Source of the DNA: Lachnospiraceae bacterium A4
Lineage (GTDB): Bacteria > Bacillota > Clostridia > Lachnospirales > Lachnospiraceae
Assembly (NCBI GenBank): GCA_000403215.2
Contig: KE159549.1
Coordinates: forward strand, 108,489-161,218
Direction of reading: 5' to 3'
DNA length: 52,730 nt
A program made the translations under genes and the position numbers. Every line of letters begins with the position of its first letter. Within the stretch, counting starts at the first letter, position 1. The notes under the pieces are model-generated. The model saw only the letters and a program-made list of their open reading frames with translations, had not been told where the DNA came from and did not search any database. Positions 26,895 through 35,295 of this stretch are shown piece after piece.

Positions 26895-27602
26895 ATGAAC
26901 ACTGCATTGATTTTATCAGGGGGGATCGGCGGCCGTATGGGGATTGAGATACCAAAGCAGTATATCGAGGTGCAGAACAGGCTTGTTATCTCGTATTCCA
27001 TAGAGGTATTGTCGAGGCATGCCGGAATTGATGCGATACAGATTGTGGCAGCGCCGCAGTGGCATGAAAAGATTGTGGAATCTTTGACAACGTATGATAA
27101 GGATAAAAAGTTTCGCGGCTTTTCAGCACCGGGTGAAAACAGGCAGCTTTCCATATATCATGGATTGACAGATATTAGAAGCTTTGCAAAAGATTCAGAT
27201 ATCGTGCTGGTACATGATGCGGCAAGACCGCTGTTGTCTGAGCAGATAATAACGGACAGCCTGTCCGCGGTAGAGGGACATGACGGTGTGCTGCCGATCC
27301 TTTCCATGAAAGATACGGTATACAAAAGTGAAGATGGCAGGAGGATTGACGCGCTCCTTGACAGAGATAAGCTCTTTGCAGGGCAGGCGCCGGAGACTTT
27401 TCGCATTGGGGTGTACTATCAGGCGAACAGGAGACTTAGGTTTGATCAGATGTTAAGCATTAACGGCGCAGCGGAACCCGCATTTATGGCAGGGCTGGAT
27501 ATCGTCATGATTACAGGGGACGAGGACAATTTTAAGATAACGACGAAGAAGGACTTGGAACGGTTTGAGCGAATATCGGAAATGTCATTGTTAAAGGATT
27601 AA
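26895..27602 (+). CDS. IspD/TarI-family cytidylyltransferase
   Basis: The 235-residue product has the IspD/TarI fold signature: ALILSGGIGGRMGIEIPKQYIEV, QIVAAPQWH, then VLVHDAARPLLSEQII and GQAPETFRI. Such enzymes make CDP-methylerythritol or CDP-ribitol from CTP and the phosphate. Linkage to a ribulose-phosphate epimerase and a surface glycan locus favours a TarI-like role with a pentitol-phosphate. The usual partner reductase (TarJ) is absent from the window, so IspD cannot be excluded. GGAGGGG precedes the ATG. Confidence 0.82.
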   Translation: MNTALILSGGIGGRMGIEIPKQYIEVQNRLVISYSIEVLSRHAGIDAIQIVAAPQWHEKIVESLTTYDKDKKFRGFSAPGENRQLSIYHGLTDIRSFAKDSDIVLVHDAARPLLSEQIITDSLSAVEGHDGVLPILSMKDTVYKSEDGRRIDALLDRDKLFAGQAPETFRIGVYYQANRRLRFDQMLSINGAAEPAFMAGLDIVMITGDEDNFKITTKKDLERFERISEMSLLKD

Positions 27603-27748
27603 AAATATGGTATAATTCATTAAACTTTTTCTCCCTTTTCGGAATTGTGTATCCACTTGAAAATTAGTTTGTAAATATACATTGTGAACGGCAGGCAAAT
27701 TTTTTACAATTTATACATAATATTGTTATTTGCGAAGGAGACGGCAGT

Positions 27749-28366
27749 ATGAAAATCGCCATAGTGATATTGCTTACAACGTTGGTAAATTATTTGATAA
27801 TTACAACGATTGTAGATAGCTTCCTAATGGGGGTGCTACACTTTCATTTTTCAACGAAATGTAGGAAAAAGGAGTTTTTCATTACAAAAGCAAACAGAAT
27901 AGACCTGCAAAATGGATACCAATGTTCTGCGTTTTCATCAGCATATATTTTAAGACATTGGGATATTGAAGAACATGGTGATAACTTATATAAAGTCATT
28001 CCCAATAAAATGAGAGATGGATGCGTGTACCCAAGAGGGATACTGATTATACTTTCCCAATATTGTTTTAAGGCAAAGTATTGCACCGGGAATATCGCTG
28101 CGCTAAAAAATGAAGTCAGCAAAGGGAATCCGGTAATTGTGATGATAAGGATACAGACGGATAAAAGCTGGCTGCATTATGTGCCTGTTGTTGGGTATGA
28201 TGAACAATATATTTTTATTGCCGAATCATTAGCGGATTTTGCTAATTCCAATGAGCAATATTATAACAGAAAAATATCCGTAAAAGAGTTTAAAGAACTA
28301 TGGAATACAAGTATGCTTAAAATGCCGTTTTACAGAAATACATATATAACAATATCTAAAATCTGA
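27749..28366 (+). CDS. Membrane-anchored C39-like cysteine peptidase domain protein
   Basis: The 205-residue product begins with one transmembrane or signal-anchor helix (residues 3-30). The rest fits the C39_2 papain-like fold. NGYQCSAFSSAYILRHW carries the candidate Cys in QCSAFSSAYIL, and GNPVIVMIRIQ is the central strand. SWLHYVPVVGYDEQYIFI has the His, followed by an Asp-rich ADFANSNEQYY. The domain probably faces the outside or membrane surface. It is unlike the bacteriocin-exporter C39 peptidases, which are fused to ABC transporters. GAAGGAGA precedes the ATG. Partners are unknown. Confidence 0.72.
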   Translation: MKIAIVILLTTLVNYLIITTIVDSFLMGVLHFHFSTKCRKKEFFITKANRIDLQNGYQCSAFSSAYILRHWDIEEHGDNLYKVIPNKMRDGCVYPRGILIILSQYCFKAKYCTGNIAALKNEVSKGNPVIVMIRIQTDKSWLHYVPVVGYDEQYIFIAESLADFANSNEQYYNRKISVKEFKELWNTSMLKMPFYRNTYITISKI

Positions 28367-28454
28367 AGCAGCAGAGAAGTCTCAATGGAAATTGGATATG
28401 AAGGCCCCGATATGAATTTTTCCTTGTAGCTGGCGGCTGATATATTGGGTACTC

Positions 28455-28478
28455 TTTTCCGAAAAGGGAAAACTTTTT
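28455..28478 (+). terminator. Weak hairpin with T run
   Basis: TTTTCC (28455-28460) and GGAAAA (28467-28472) pair around a 6-base loop, followed by CTTTTT. The stem is short and AT-rich, so termination may be partial. It separates the C39-like gene from the retropepsin pair. Confidence 0.4.
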
Positions 28479-28519
28479 AGGTATGAAAGGATATTTAAGG
28501 AGAGGTATGGTGGTTCTAT

Positions 28520-28771
28520 ATGGGAACGGTTATAACTGGACAGCGGCTTACATGGGAACAGATACGTACTGCTTATCCTGATCAATGGGTGGCTCTTTCA
28601 GATGTTAAATACATGAACGATGATGAAATAAATGTTGAATCTGCGGTTGTCATCTGCGGTATGGCTGACGGTGATTATATAGGGCAGCGTCTGGAATTTA
28701 TGAGACAAGGCAGAATGTATGAATATGAGCGTACAGAAGATACGAGGGGATTTATGGGAGTGATGTTATGA
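28520..28771 (+). CDS. Small protein paired with a retropepsin-like gene
   Basis: The 83-residue product is acidic and has no signal or membrane segment. It reads MGTVITGQRLTWEQIRTAYP, then QWVALSDVKYM and VVICGMADGDYIGQRLEF. I recognise it as the small protein that commonly precedes a retropepsin-like gene in Clostridia, but know no function for it. Its stop overlaps the next start as ATGA. GGAGAGG lies about 15 bases upstream, rather far from the ATG. Confidence 0.68.
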   Translation: MGTVITGQRLTWEQIRTAYPDQWVALSDVKYMNDDEINVESAVVICGMADGDYIGQRLEFMRQGRMYEYERTEDTRGFMGVML

Positions 28772-29004
28772 TTGAGCTTAAATTTCCGCTGAATATTACG
28801 CTGGATTCTCCAAGGCCAATTTTTAAGGCATACATTAACGGCGTTCCATTTCGATGTATGCTGGATACAGGAGCTGATCTTCCTGTATTTTGTAAAGGGA
28901 GGAATTTGTTTGAGGAACTTGTAAAGGGTATGCAGGGAATAGCTGAGTTTAAAACGCTGAAAGAACGCCAGATTTTTCAAAATCCGAGCCATTCTGTATC
29001 ATAG
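28768..29004 (+). pseudogene. Truncated retropepsin-like aspartic protease
   Basis: The product of 78 residues contains the catalytic loop MLDTGADLPVFCKG within NGVPFRCMLDTGAD, the hallmark of retroviral-type aspartic proteases. These function as dimers of about 120-140 residues. Here only the first half of the fold is present, ending after ERQIFQNPSHSVS, so the flap and C-terminal strands are missing. The stop lies inside a 15-bp palindrome, which suggests a deletion joined the gene to a terminator. It overlaps the upstream small gene by 4 bases. Confidence 0.68.
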
Positions 29005-29022
29005 AGTCAGAATGGCTCGGAT
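28982..29022. terminator. Bidirectional terminator between convergent genes
   Basis: A perfect 15-bp stem is formed by 28982-28996 and 29008-29022, with an 11-base loop. A-rich and T-rich bases flank both sides. It lies between the plus-strand retropepsin fragment and the minus-strand deoC, so it may end both transcripts. Confidence 0.75.
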
Positions 29023-29044
29023 ATATTATTTACCGCTATTCGAT

Positions 29045-29722
29045 TTAGTACCCAGCCCCATCATCGGCATTTTTAACGAGCTTGATCATACGGCTTGTTC
29101 CGAGGCGGTCGGCGCCCAGACGGATAAACTCTTTTGCGTCGTCCAGCGATGCGATCCCGCCGGCTGCCTTCACTTTCACATTTTCTCCGACATGCGCCCG
29201 CATGAGTTTGACGTCCTCAAACGTGGCGCCCGCTGTCGAGAAGCCTGTGGAGGTCTTGATATATTCTGCGCCCACGTTCGTGACAAGCTCGCACATTTTG
29301 ATCTTCTCGTCCTCTGTGAGCAGGCAGGTCTCGATAATGACCTTCAAGATCTTGCCGTCACATGCCGCGTGAATCTGGCGGATTTCGTCCTCGATTTCCT
29401 GATACTTTCCATCTTTGAGCCAGCCGATATTGATGACCATATCAATTTCCACCGCGCCGTTTGCGATGGCGTCTTTGGTTTCATAGACCTTGACAGCGGT
29501 CGTGTGATAGCCATTCGGAAAGCCAATCACGGTGCAAATGGGCAGTTTGCCATTCACATAGTCTGCGGCTTGCTTGACATAGGCGGCAGGAATACATGCC
29601 GAGGCGGTGCCGTAGGTGATGCCGTCGTCTAGGATTTGGCGGATTTCCTCCCATGTGGCAGTCTGGGTGAGGAGTGTGTGATCGACAGTTTTTAAGATTT
29701 CATTGATTTCTTTTTGGTCCAT
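29045..29722 (-). CDS. deoC: Deoxyribose-phosphate aldolase
   Basis: The 225-residue product, starting at 29722 behind AAAGGA, is a full-length DeoC. D94 lies in [10 protein letters not shown], the Schiff-base K156 in [14 protein letters not shown] and the proton-relay K185 in [11 protein letters not shown]. It splits 2-deoxyribose-5-phosphate into acetaldehyde and glyceraldehyde-3-phosphate. It is the last gene of the minus-strand nucleoside operon, 67 bases after deoB, and ends at a shared terminator. Codon use is more GC-rich than in the left half of the window. Confidence 0.96.
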   Translation of the reverse strand: MDQKEINEILKTVDHTLLTQTATWEEIRQILDDGITYGTASACIPAAYVKQAADYVNGKLPICTVIGFPNGYHTTAVKVYETKDAIANGAVEIDMVINIGWLKDGKYQEIEDEIRQIHAACDGKILKVIIETCLLTEDEKIKMCELVTNVGAEYIKTSTGFSTAGATFEDVKLMRAHVGENVKVKAAGGIASLDDAKEFIRLGADRLGTSRMIKLVKNADDGAGY

Positions 29723-29789
29723 GATGATAGTGTCCTTTCTATATATATCAATAATGAATATATCCATAATTACGCTGCATTTTTCTGCT

Positions 29790-30989
29790 TTATTGTAATT
29801 GGGCAAGCAGAGAGTGTCCGATGGTGCCCGCTGGCATCGGAATGCCAAAGTTGTCGGCAATGGTGGCGCCGATGACGGCAAAGGTTTCTGCATCTTCTAA
29901 TTTTCCGCTGCCTGTAAGGGACGGAGAGTAGGCGAGCAATGGCACATCTTCCCGCGTGTGGTCAGTTCCGGTGTGTGTCGGATCGTTTCCGTGGTCCGCG
30001 GTGATGAGAAGCAGATCATCGTCCTTTAGGCGCTTTAGGAACGCACCGAGCTTCTCGTCAAACTTTTCAAGCTCCTGCGCATAGCCAGACACATTCCGGC
30101 GGTGTCCCCAGAGCGCGTCAAAATCGACGAGGTTGACGAAACACAGCCCGCGAAAGTCTCTCCCCGCGATCTCGATTGTCTGCTCCATGCCGTGTACAGA
30201 GCTTTTGGATTTGTTGGATTCTGTGAGTCCCTCACCGTCAAAAATATCATAGATCTTGCCGACAGAGATGACATCGAGCCCCGCATCTTTCAGGGCATTG
30301 AGCGCGGTCTTGCCGTAGGGTTTGAGGGCGTAGTCGTGGCGGTTGCTGGTGCGCACAAACGCACCTTTTTTCTTTCCGACATAGGGTCTTGCGATGACGC
30401 GCCCGACCTTCCATTCGTCGCGCAGCGTCAGCTCTCTGGCGATTTCGCAGCAGCGGTAGAGCTCTTCCAGACCGAAAGTTTCCTCATTCCCGCAAATTTG
30501 CAGGACGGAATCTGCGGAGGTGTAGACGATCATGTGCCCTGTGGCGATCTCCTCCTCCGCAAGCTCGTCAAGGATTTCTGTGCCGCTGGCGCTCTTGTTG
30601 CCAATGATAACACGCCCGGTCCGCGCGGACAGTTCGTCGAGGAGTTCCTTGGGAAATCCCGTTTCAGTAAAAGTCTGGAACGGTTTCGTAATGTGCAGTC
30701 CCATCATTTCCCAGTGCCCTGTCATCGTGTCCTTTCCAGTGCTCGCTTCATGCAGCCGCGCATAATATCCTGTGGGATTTGGGGCAGGGGCCACGCCATG
30801 CAGAGAATGTAAGTTTGCGATTCCAAGCTTTTGCAGATTGGGTAGCTCGAAATGCGCTGTGCGCTGTGCAATATGACCCAGTGTGTCTGTTCCGGCATCG
30901 CCGTAGGCTGCCGCGTCTGCGGCAGCGCCAATGCCTAGAGAGTCAATGACGATGGTAAAGATTCGGTTGTATTTCGGATGTTCGTTCAT
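29790..30989 (-). CDS. deoB: Phosphopentomutase
   Basis: The 399-residue product matches DeoB, an alkaline phosphatase superfamily mutase that converts (deoxy)ribose-1-phosphate to the 5-phosphate. It shows [20 protein letters not shown] with a metal Asp, then [32 protein letters not shown] and [15 protein letters not shown] 30989 follows AAGGAG with good spacing; the TTG 9 bases upstream is too close to it. It takes the sugar phosphate made by the phosphorylase and passes it to DeoC. Confidence 0.96.
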   Translation of the reverse strand: MNEHPKYNRIFTIVIDSLGIGAAADAAAYGDAGTDTLGHIAQRTAHFELPNLQKLGIANLHSLHGVAPAPNPTGYYARLHEASTGKDTMTGHWEMMGLHITKPFQTFTETGFPKELLDELSARTGRVIIGNKSASGTEILDELAEEEIATGHMIVYTSADSVLQICGNEETFGLEELYRCCEIARELTLRDEWKVGRVIARPYVGKKKGAFVRTSNRHDYALKPYGKTALNALKDAGLDVISVGKIYDIFDGEGLTESNKSKSSVHGMEQTIEIAGRDFRGLCFVNLVDFDALWGHRRNVSGYAQELEKFDEKLGAFLKRLKDDDLLLITADHGNDPTHTGTDHTREDVPLLAYSPSLTGSGKLEDAETFAVIGATIADNFGIPMPAGTIGHSLLAQLQ

Positions 30990-31007
30990 AATTTTCAACT
31001 CCTTCCA

Positions 31008-32207
31008 TTAAAACAACATGATGATACCGACAATCATCGCGCTCAGCATACTCACGAAGATACCGCCGAGCATCGCTCGAAATACCAGACGGGAGAGTGT
31101 GCTTTTCTTTTCGGGGCAGAGTACGGCAATACCGGACACACAGATGCCAAGGCTTGACAGATTGGCAAAGCCGCAGAGGGAGATTGCGCAGATCATACCG
31201 GTTCTGGCATCTAGTGAATCGAGGATTGCGCCTAAATCCTGAAAGGCGACAAACTCGTTGACAATCAGTTTGTTGCCGAGCAGAGAACCCTCCATGAGCA
31301 CATTGCCGCCATCGAGTCCCATCAGGAAGCCAAACGGCGCAAATACGTAGGAGAAAATTTGCTCTAGCCGGATTCCGGCAAAGCCTAGGAACATGTTCAC
31401 AACTGCCACGATGCCAATAATGCCGACAAGGGAGGCGGCGATGGAAATAACCATCTGCATTCCAGTTGATGCGCCCTCTGCGATCGCGTCGATCACGTTT
31501 GCGTTATTTCCTTTATTGTCCATCTTTACATCGCTGATGGACTGTGCCGTCTCTGTCTGTGGAAGAATCATCTTGGCAACGAGGATACTTCCGACGGGAA
31601 CCATAGCGCTTGCAATCAGCAGGTAATCCATCGGAATGCCGAGTGCGTGATAACCGCCGAGGATGGACACCGACATACTTCCCATTCCTGAGACCAGAAT
31701 AACAAAGATTTCACTGTCGGTCAATGACCGAATGTATTTACTTACCAAAATAGGGCTGTCGGTCTGACCCAGAAACATATTTGCCACAGCGACAAAGCTT
31801 TCAACCTCTGTCGTGCCCATCAGTTTGCCAACGCCCTTTCCAATCCATTTCACCACAAATCCCAGCACACCGATATAGTACAAAAGACTTACCAGCGCGG
31901 ATACAAAGATAATGTTGCCAAGGGTCTGCACGATGAAGATACTGCCCAGTGACGCGCTGTCCGCAAGGCTTCCAAAGACGAAGGACAGACCCTCCTGCCC
32001 GCAGTTGATGATGGCGGTGACACCGTCGGAAAGCACAGAGACAATGGTCTTTCCGATCGGTATTTTGACAAGTAACAAGGCAATCACAAACTGGATCACG
32101 ACTGCGCGGAGCACTGTTTTCCATTGAATGTTCTTGCGGTCCCACGATAGCAGGAAGATAAGTCCTAAAATGACAATAATGCCGATGAAGTTCAGTAGTA
32201 GCTTCAT
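31008..32207 (-). CDS. nupC: Concentrative nucleoside transporter (CNT family)
   Basis: The 399-residue membrane protein has about ten hydrophobic segments and the CNT signatures: FVFGSLAD, FIVQTLGNIIFVSAL, VANMFLGQTDSPILV and a late NEFVAFQDL. It imports nucleosides with a cation gradient. Position between udp and deoB, with 18-base and 29-base spacers, shows operon membership. The specificity is probably pyrimidine nucleosides, given the uridine phosphorylase. Confidence 0.94.
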   Translation of the reverse strand: MKLLLNFIGIIVILGLIFLLSWDRKNIQWKTVLRAVVIQFVIALLLVKIPIGKTIVSVLSDGVTAIINCGQEGLSFVFGSLADSASLGSIFIVQTLGNIIFVSALVSLLYYIGVLGFVVKWIGKGVGKLMGTTEVESFVAVANMFLGQTDSPILVSKYIRSLTDSEIFVILVSGMGSMSVSILGGYHALGIPMDYLLIASAMVPVGSILVAKMILPQTETAQSISDVKMDNKGNNANVIDAIAEGASTGMQMVISIAASLVGIIGIVAVVNMFLGFAGIRLEQIFSYVFAPFGFLMGLDGGNVLMEGSLLGNKLIVNEFVAFQDLGAILDSLDARTGMICAISLCGFANLSSLGICVSGIAVLCPEKKSTLSRLVFRAMLGGIFVSMLSAMIVGIIMLF

Positions 32208-32236
32208 GTGATGTGCCTCCTGTCCGCCCGGAGGCT

Positions 32237-33016
32237 TTATTTTTCGCGGTCTGCTGCGATAAGTTTACGGATTGCAAGGACCGCAGTCTTGATTGCGGAT
32301 TCGGTGTCATGAATAATCGGATTTTCCATGCCCAGCGCGTTTCGCTCCTGATTGCCCACAACGAGGAAGTTCGAGCCGCAGCGAACACGAAGGTGGCTTG
32401 CCGCGATGAACAGGGCTGCGGATTCCATCTCAGAGGCTTTGCAGCCCATGCGTTTCCATGCCTCCCACTTATTTAACAGTTCGTAGCTGACGGGCATACG
32501 CTCTGGCTCATGCTGTCCATAGAAAGCATCCTTGCACTGCACAACGCCTGTGTGATAGGGATTGCCCAACTCTTTGCTCGCAGCGACGAGGGCGTTTGTG
32601 ACATCCAAATCCGCCACAGCGGGGTATTCAATTGGCGCATACTCGCGGCTTGTGCCCTCCATGCGGACAGCGCCCGTCGCGATCACAATGTCGCCGCCTT
32701 TGACCTCGAGGTCGATGCCGCCGCAGGTGCCAACGCGTATAAAGGTGTCAGCGCCGCACAGCACGAGCTCTTCAAGTGCGATCGACGCAGATGGACCGCC
32801 AATGCCAGTGGAAGTCACACTCACTTTTTCGCCGTCGAGGGTTCCTGTGTAAGTGACAAACTCACGGCTGTCTGCAACCAGTCTGGCGTCCTCGAAATGC
32901 TTTGCAATTTTCTCACACCGTTTGGGATCTCCCGGCAAGATCACGTAGCGGCCGACATCGCCCGGACGAATTTGTAAATGATACTGTAATCCTACTTCAC
33001 CTGAATAATTCTGCAT
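32237..33016 (-). CDS. udp: Uridine phosphorylase family nucleoside phosphorylase
   Basis: The 259-residue product belongs to the NP-I family: [15 protein letters not shown] (phosphate loop), [38 protein letters not shown] and [13 protein letters not shown] (nucleoside site). It cleaves uridine or deoxyuridine with phosphate to base and (deoxy)ribose-1-phosphate. I use ATG 33016 behind AAGGAGGAAAA; the upstream extension has no ribosome site. It is the first gene of the operon, with a candidate promoter about 140 bases upstream. Confidence 0.92.
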   Translation of the reverse strand: MQNYSGEVGLQYHLQIRPGDVGRYVILPGDPKRCEKIAKHFEDARLVADSREFVTYTGTLDGEKVSVTSTGIGGPSASIALEELVLCGADTFIRVGTCGGIDLEVKGGDIVIATGAVRMEGTSREYAPIEYPAVADLDVTNALVAASKELGNPYHTGVVQCKDAFYGQHEPERMPVSYELLNKWEAWKRMGCKASEMESAALFIAASHLRVRCGSNFLVVGNQERNALGMENPIIHDTESAIKTAVLAIRKLIAADREK

Positions 33017-33156
33017 AGTGTTTTCCTCCTTTTGGCAGTATGTACGCCTTGCGTTTCTTTTATACTTGATTAGACAATTCTTGCTGAGAACACGCAGACA
33101 GGCATACATGAAATTAGTTTGTTTTTATGATGTTTGCGGAACTTGATTGTAAAACA

Positions 33157-33185
33157 ATCATAACATTATACTTGTATAAAAACAA
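33157..33185 (-). promoter_or_regulatory. Candidate promoter of the udp-nupC-deoB-deoC operon
   Basis: Read on the minus strand: TTGTTT (33185-33180), a 17-base spacer, then TATGAT (33162-33157). The spacer contains TATACAAG (CTTGTATA on the plus strand, 33171-33178), also present in the spacer of the facing gntR promoter. That placement fits a repressor site. Confidence 0.55.
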
Positions 33186-33285
33186 GACGCATTTTTAGAC
33201 AAATTAGACAAGTTGTTTTTGGTTAAAATTGACGAATATCGGTGATCAATAGGAGAAAACTATAGATATTAATGCATTTAGATGT

Positions 33286-33335
33286 GTATACAGGCAGATG
33301 TTCATGTAGACAACTGTATAGCTGGAACAGTATAC
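33286..33335. promoter_or_regulatory. Two GTATAC palindromes in the divergent intergenic region
   Basis: GTATAC occurs at 33286-33291 and 33330-33335, the second within ACAGTATACAAT. With the CTTGTATA octamers in both promoters they could be operators for the adjacent GntR regulator. The sites are short and the assignment is inference. Confidence 0.35.
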
Positions 33336-33367
33336 AATCTAAAAGACAAGGTATATTTTTGAGTTTA

Positions 33368-33396
33368 TTGACTTTTTACTTGTATAGTTTTATGAT
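33368..33396 (+). promoter_or_regulatory. Candidate sigma-A promoter of the GntR gene
   Basis: TTGACT (33368-33373), 17-base spacer, TATGAT (33391-33396). The spacer contains CTTGTATA at 33379-33386. It is the best promoter match in this region and reads toward the regulator gene. Confidence 0.65.
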
Positions 33397-33468
33397 ATAG
33401 GTAGTACATTTTTTGGATGTATATTCTGAGTGAGAAGGCGGTTACTTGTCTAAATAGCTGTCACACCG

Positions 33469-33493
33469 AAAAATGCCAAAGACAGGCATTTTT
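33469..33493. terminator. Hairpin with flanking A and T runs in the GntR leader
   Basis: AAAAATGCC (33469-33477) and GGCATTTTT (33485-33493) pair over a 7-base loop. It lies between the regulator promoter and its ATG, 40 bases upstream. It could attenuate the regulator or block read-through. Confidence 0.5.
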
Positions 33494-33532
33494 CATCACG
33501 TTGGCTAGTTTTAAAATGAATAGAGGTATGAT

Positions 33533-34357
33533 ATGATCAAAGAGAACGAATTTGAAAATGAAAATAAAGAAAGTAGTGAAGGCAAAGAAAGGAATGAAAA
33601 TAAAGAATTAGATGAGAGTAAAGAAAGTAGTGAAAATAAGGAAGCAAAAGAAAGTAAATTAAAACATGTCAGGGTGTATGACCAGCTCTACGAGATGATT
33701 CAGAACGGGACATTTCCGCCCGACTCGCGGCTGCCGTCAGAGACCGTGTTGTCCGCGCAGCTGGATGTGAGCCGCATGACACTTCGAAAGGCGCTGACGC
33801 TGCTGCAGGACGATGGTATGACAAGGAATGTGCAGGGGGTCGGGCATTTTGTGTGCCGCCAGCCGCAGACTGGGCAGGAACAGCATCCGGTCAACATGCC
33901 GCAGCACCCTGTCTATTCGTATTGTACGGAGGAATTAGATGCCGTGGAGATGGCGTTTCGCATTGAACCGCCGACAAAGTCCATTTCAGATGTCCTCAAA
34001 CAGTATACGCCTGCCGTAGTCATTGTAGACCGCTGGTACAAACAAAAGGGCGTACCGCTTGCGTACTCGCTGAGTTTTCTGCCAATTGGACAGGTCGGTG
34101 AGGAGAAGATTGACCTAAACCAGCCCAGCCAATTACAGGAGTATCTGGAGAGACAGTGCTATGATGGGAAAAATTGTTTCCGGCGCATCTGCTCGCATTC
34201 GACCGCAGGAAACTTTACGGCGCTGACCTATACACTCTCAGACGACAATTCTTTCCTGCTGGTGCAGGAGAATATCTCAGATGCAGACGGAAGGATACTC
34301 GTATCAAGCAAGCATTATATCCCATCAGGACTGTTTCGGATTGAGATTTGTATATAA
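33533..34357 (+). CDS. GntR-family (HutC/UTRA) transcriptional regulator with charged N-terminal extension
   Basis: Residues about 44-110 form the winged helix-turn-helix: VYDQLYEMIQNGTFPPDSRLPSE is the first part, followed by VSRMTLRKALTLLQDDG. From about 130 to the end is a UTRA ligand domain. The first 42 residues are a low-complexity Glu/Lys/Ser/Asn stretch with repeated NKESSE/SKESSEN units, absent from usual GntR proteins. The ATG may lie further in, but no internal start has a better ribosome site. It stands divergent from the nucleoside operon and probably represses it, with a nucleoside or sugar phosphate as effector. Confidence 0.88.
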   Translation: MIKENEFENENKESSEGKERNENKELDESKESSENKEAKESKLKHVRVYDQLYEMIQNGTFPPDSRLPSETVLSAQLDVSRMTLRKALTLLQDDGMTRNVQGVGHFVCRQPQTGQEQHPVNMPQHPVYSYCTEELDAVEMAFRIEPPTKSISDVLKQYTPAVVIVDRWYKQKGVPLAYSLSFLPIGQVGEEKIDLNQPSQLQEYLERQCYDGKNCFRRICSHSTAGNFTALTYTLSDDNSFLLVQENISDADGRILVSSKHYIPSGLFRIEICI

Positions 34358-34399
34358 ATTTTTATTCCAAACTTGCATTCGGTTAGAAAGGAGATTCAA

Positions 34400-34882
34400 A
34401 TGCAAAAACCAATGATTGATGAAACAAAGCTGCCGGAGGTAAAGCAGATTATTTGCGAAGCAGATTCGATTATGTCAAAGCTGTACTGTAACGAGAACGA
34501 AGATTTGAGAAAGGACTTGGAACAACTGCAAATCAGGTTAAGAAACCTAACTGGGGATCAACAACTGCAAATCAAAGAGTATTGGCACTATGATGAGGCG
34601 GTAAGTCTGGATACCGCTGCCAGAAGTGCACTCATGTGTCCACCTAAAAAGGAGGATTTGACGGACGAACAAATCAAAGATATCGTTGTCCATATTCTTG
34701 ATCATGATGAGGCGAAAATGGACTGGTGGCTTCTGTACTTGGAGGTGAACACGGGTCTGCCGGATTTGTCGGATTATATTTTCTATCCCAATTTGATCGG
34801 CCTTGACGGCGATCCGTCTATGGAGGAAATCGCAGAGAAGATTATTGAGGACAGAAGGCAAGGCGTTAAAATATTTTTATGA
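34400..34882 (+). CDS. Hypothetical acidic protein
   Basis: The 160-residue product is acidic, mostly helical and without signal or membrane segments. Notable segments are LPEVKQIICEADSIMSKL, a Leu/Gln-rich coil (EDLRKDLEQLQIRLRNL), DHDEAKMDWWLLYLEVNTGL and SDYIFYPNLIGLDGDP. I do not recognise the family. GAAAGGAG before ATG 34400 supports this start over a TTG at 34373. It follows the GntR gene by 42 bases and may share its transcript. Confidence 0.6.
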   Translation: MQKPMIDETKLPEVKQIICEADSIMSKLYCNENEDLRKDLEQLQIRLRNLTGDQQLQIKEYWHYDEAVSLDTAARSALMCPPKKEDLTDEQIKDIVVHILDHDEAKMDWWLLYLEVNTGLPDLSDYIFYPNLIGLDGDPSMEEIAEKIIEDRRQGVKIFL

Positions 34883-34890
34883 AAAATAGC

Positions 34891-34919
34891 TTGCGTTTTG
34901 GCAAATCCTGTGCTATACT
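34891..34919 (+). promoter_or_regulatory. Candidate promoter of the ABC exporter leader
   Basis: TTGCGT (34891-34896), 17-base spacer, TATACT (34914-34919), with TG at 34911-34912 just before the -10. It directs transcription into the short leader ORF and the exporter operon. Confidence 0.6.
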
Positions 34920-35004
34920 GACTAAAATTTTAAGGAACAATAAGTTAGAGAAACTTTTCCTATTTGATTTTTGATTTGAGCCGCAGAAGGCGGCATGGAG
35001 GATT

Positions 35005-35085
35005 ATGATGTTTCAGCACAATACAAACCTATTTATTTCGATTATTCCGCAGTTTCAGATTTTTCAGCGTACAGCCATAGAGTAA
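35005..35085 (+). CDS. 26-codon leader ORF before the ABC exporter
   Basis: The ATG at 35005 or 35008 follows GGAGG (34998-35002), the best ribosome site in this leader. The peptide begins MMFQHNTNLFISIIPQFQIF and ends QRTAIE before TAA at 35083-35085. It is rich in Phe, Ile and Gln. Just upstream GCCGC/GCGGC (34980-34994) forms a small hairpin. Just downstream ACAGCCAT (35071-35078) can pair with ATGGCTGT (35110-35117), and a terminator follows at 35182. This layout resembles a translated attenuation leader. Not a recognised peptide. Confidence 0.5.
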   Translation: MMFQHNTNLFISIIPQFQIFQRTAIE

Positions 35086-35181
35086 ACCGATCAACATGAG
35101 ATGGGATGCATGGCTGTAGGACGAAAAGTCTTATTTGGCTATGCGGTCATCGAAAGGTATTGTGTATTTGTAATAGACAAG

Positions 35182-35231
35182 AAGCCGCATGGTATATACA
35201 TTTCAGTGTATGTAACATGGCGGCTTTTTTT
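35182..35231 (+). terminator. Terminator or attenuator before the ABC exporter operon
   Basis: AAGCCGC (35182-35188) pairs with GCGGCTT (35220-35226). The stem extends inward through ATG/CAT with one bulged G and an inner ATACA/TGTAT stem, and a T run follows (35225-35231). It lies 65 bases before the first structural gene and after the leader ORF, so it can limit read-through into the operon. Confidence 0.75.
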
Positions 35232-35295
35232 GTACCCTGACGGATACAAATAAGGTGTGGCGCGTAAGAGAAGAAAAGGAGTATGGAGGGCGGCA

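Noticed and set aside
29012-29632. Plus-strand open frame of about 200 codons over deoC
   Set aside because: deoC on the minus strand has all catalytic residues; the antisense frame has no support.
30102-30812. Long plus-strand open frame across deoB
   Set aside because: It is antisense to a fully conserved deoB, has no ribosome site and resembles no protein; high GC creates such mirror frames.
35102-35254. Open frame of about 50 codons starting MGCMAVGRKVLF
   Set aside because: It runs through the terminator hairpin and T run and has only a poor ribosome site.
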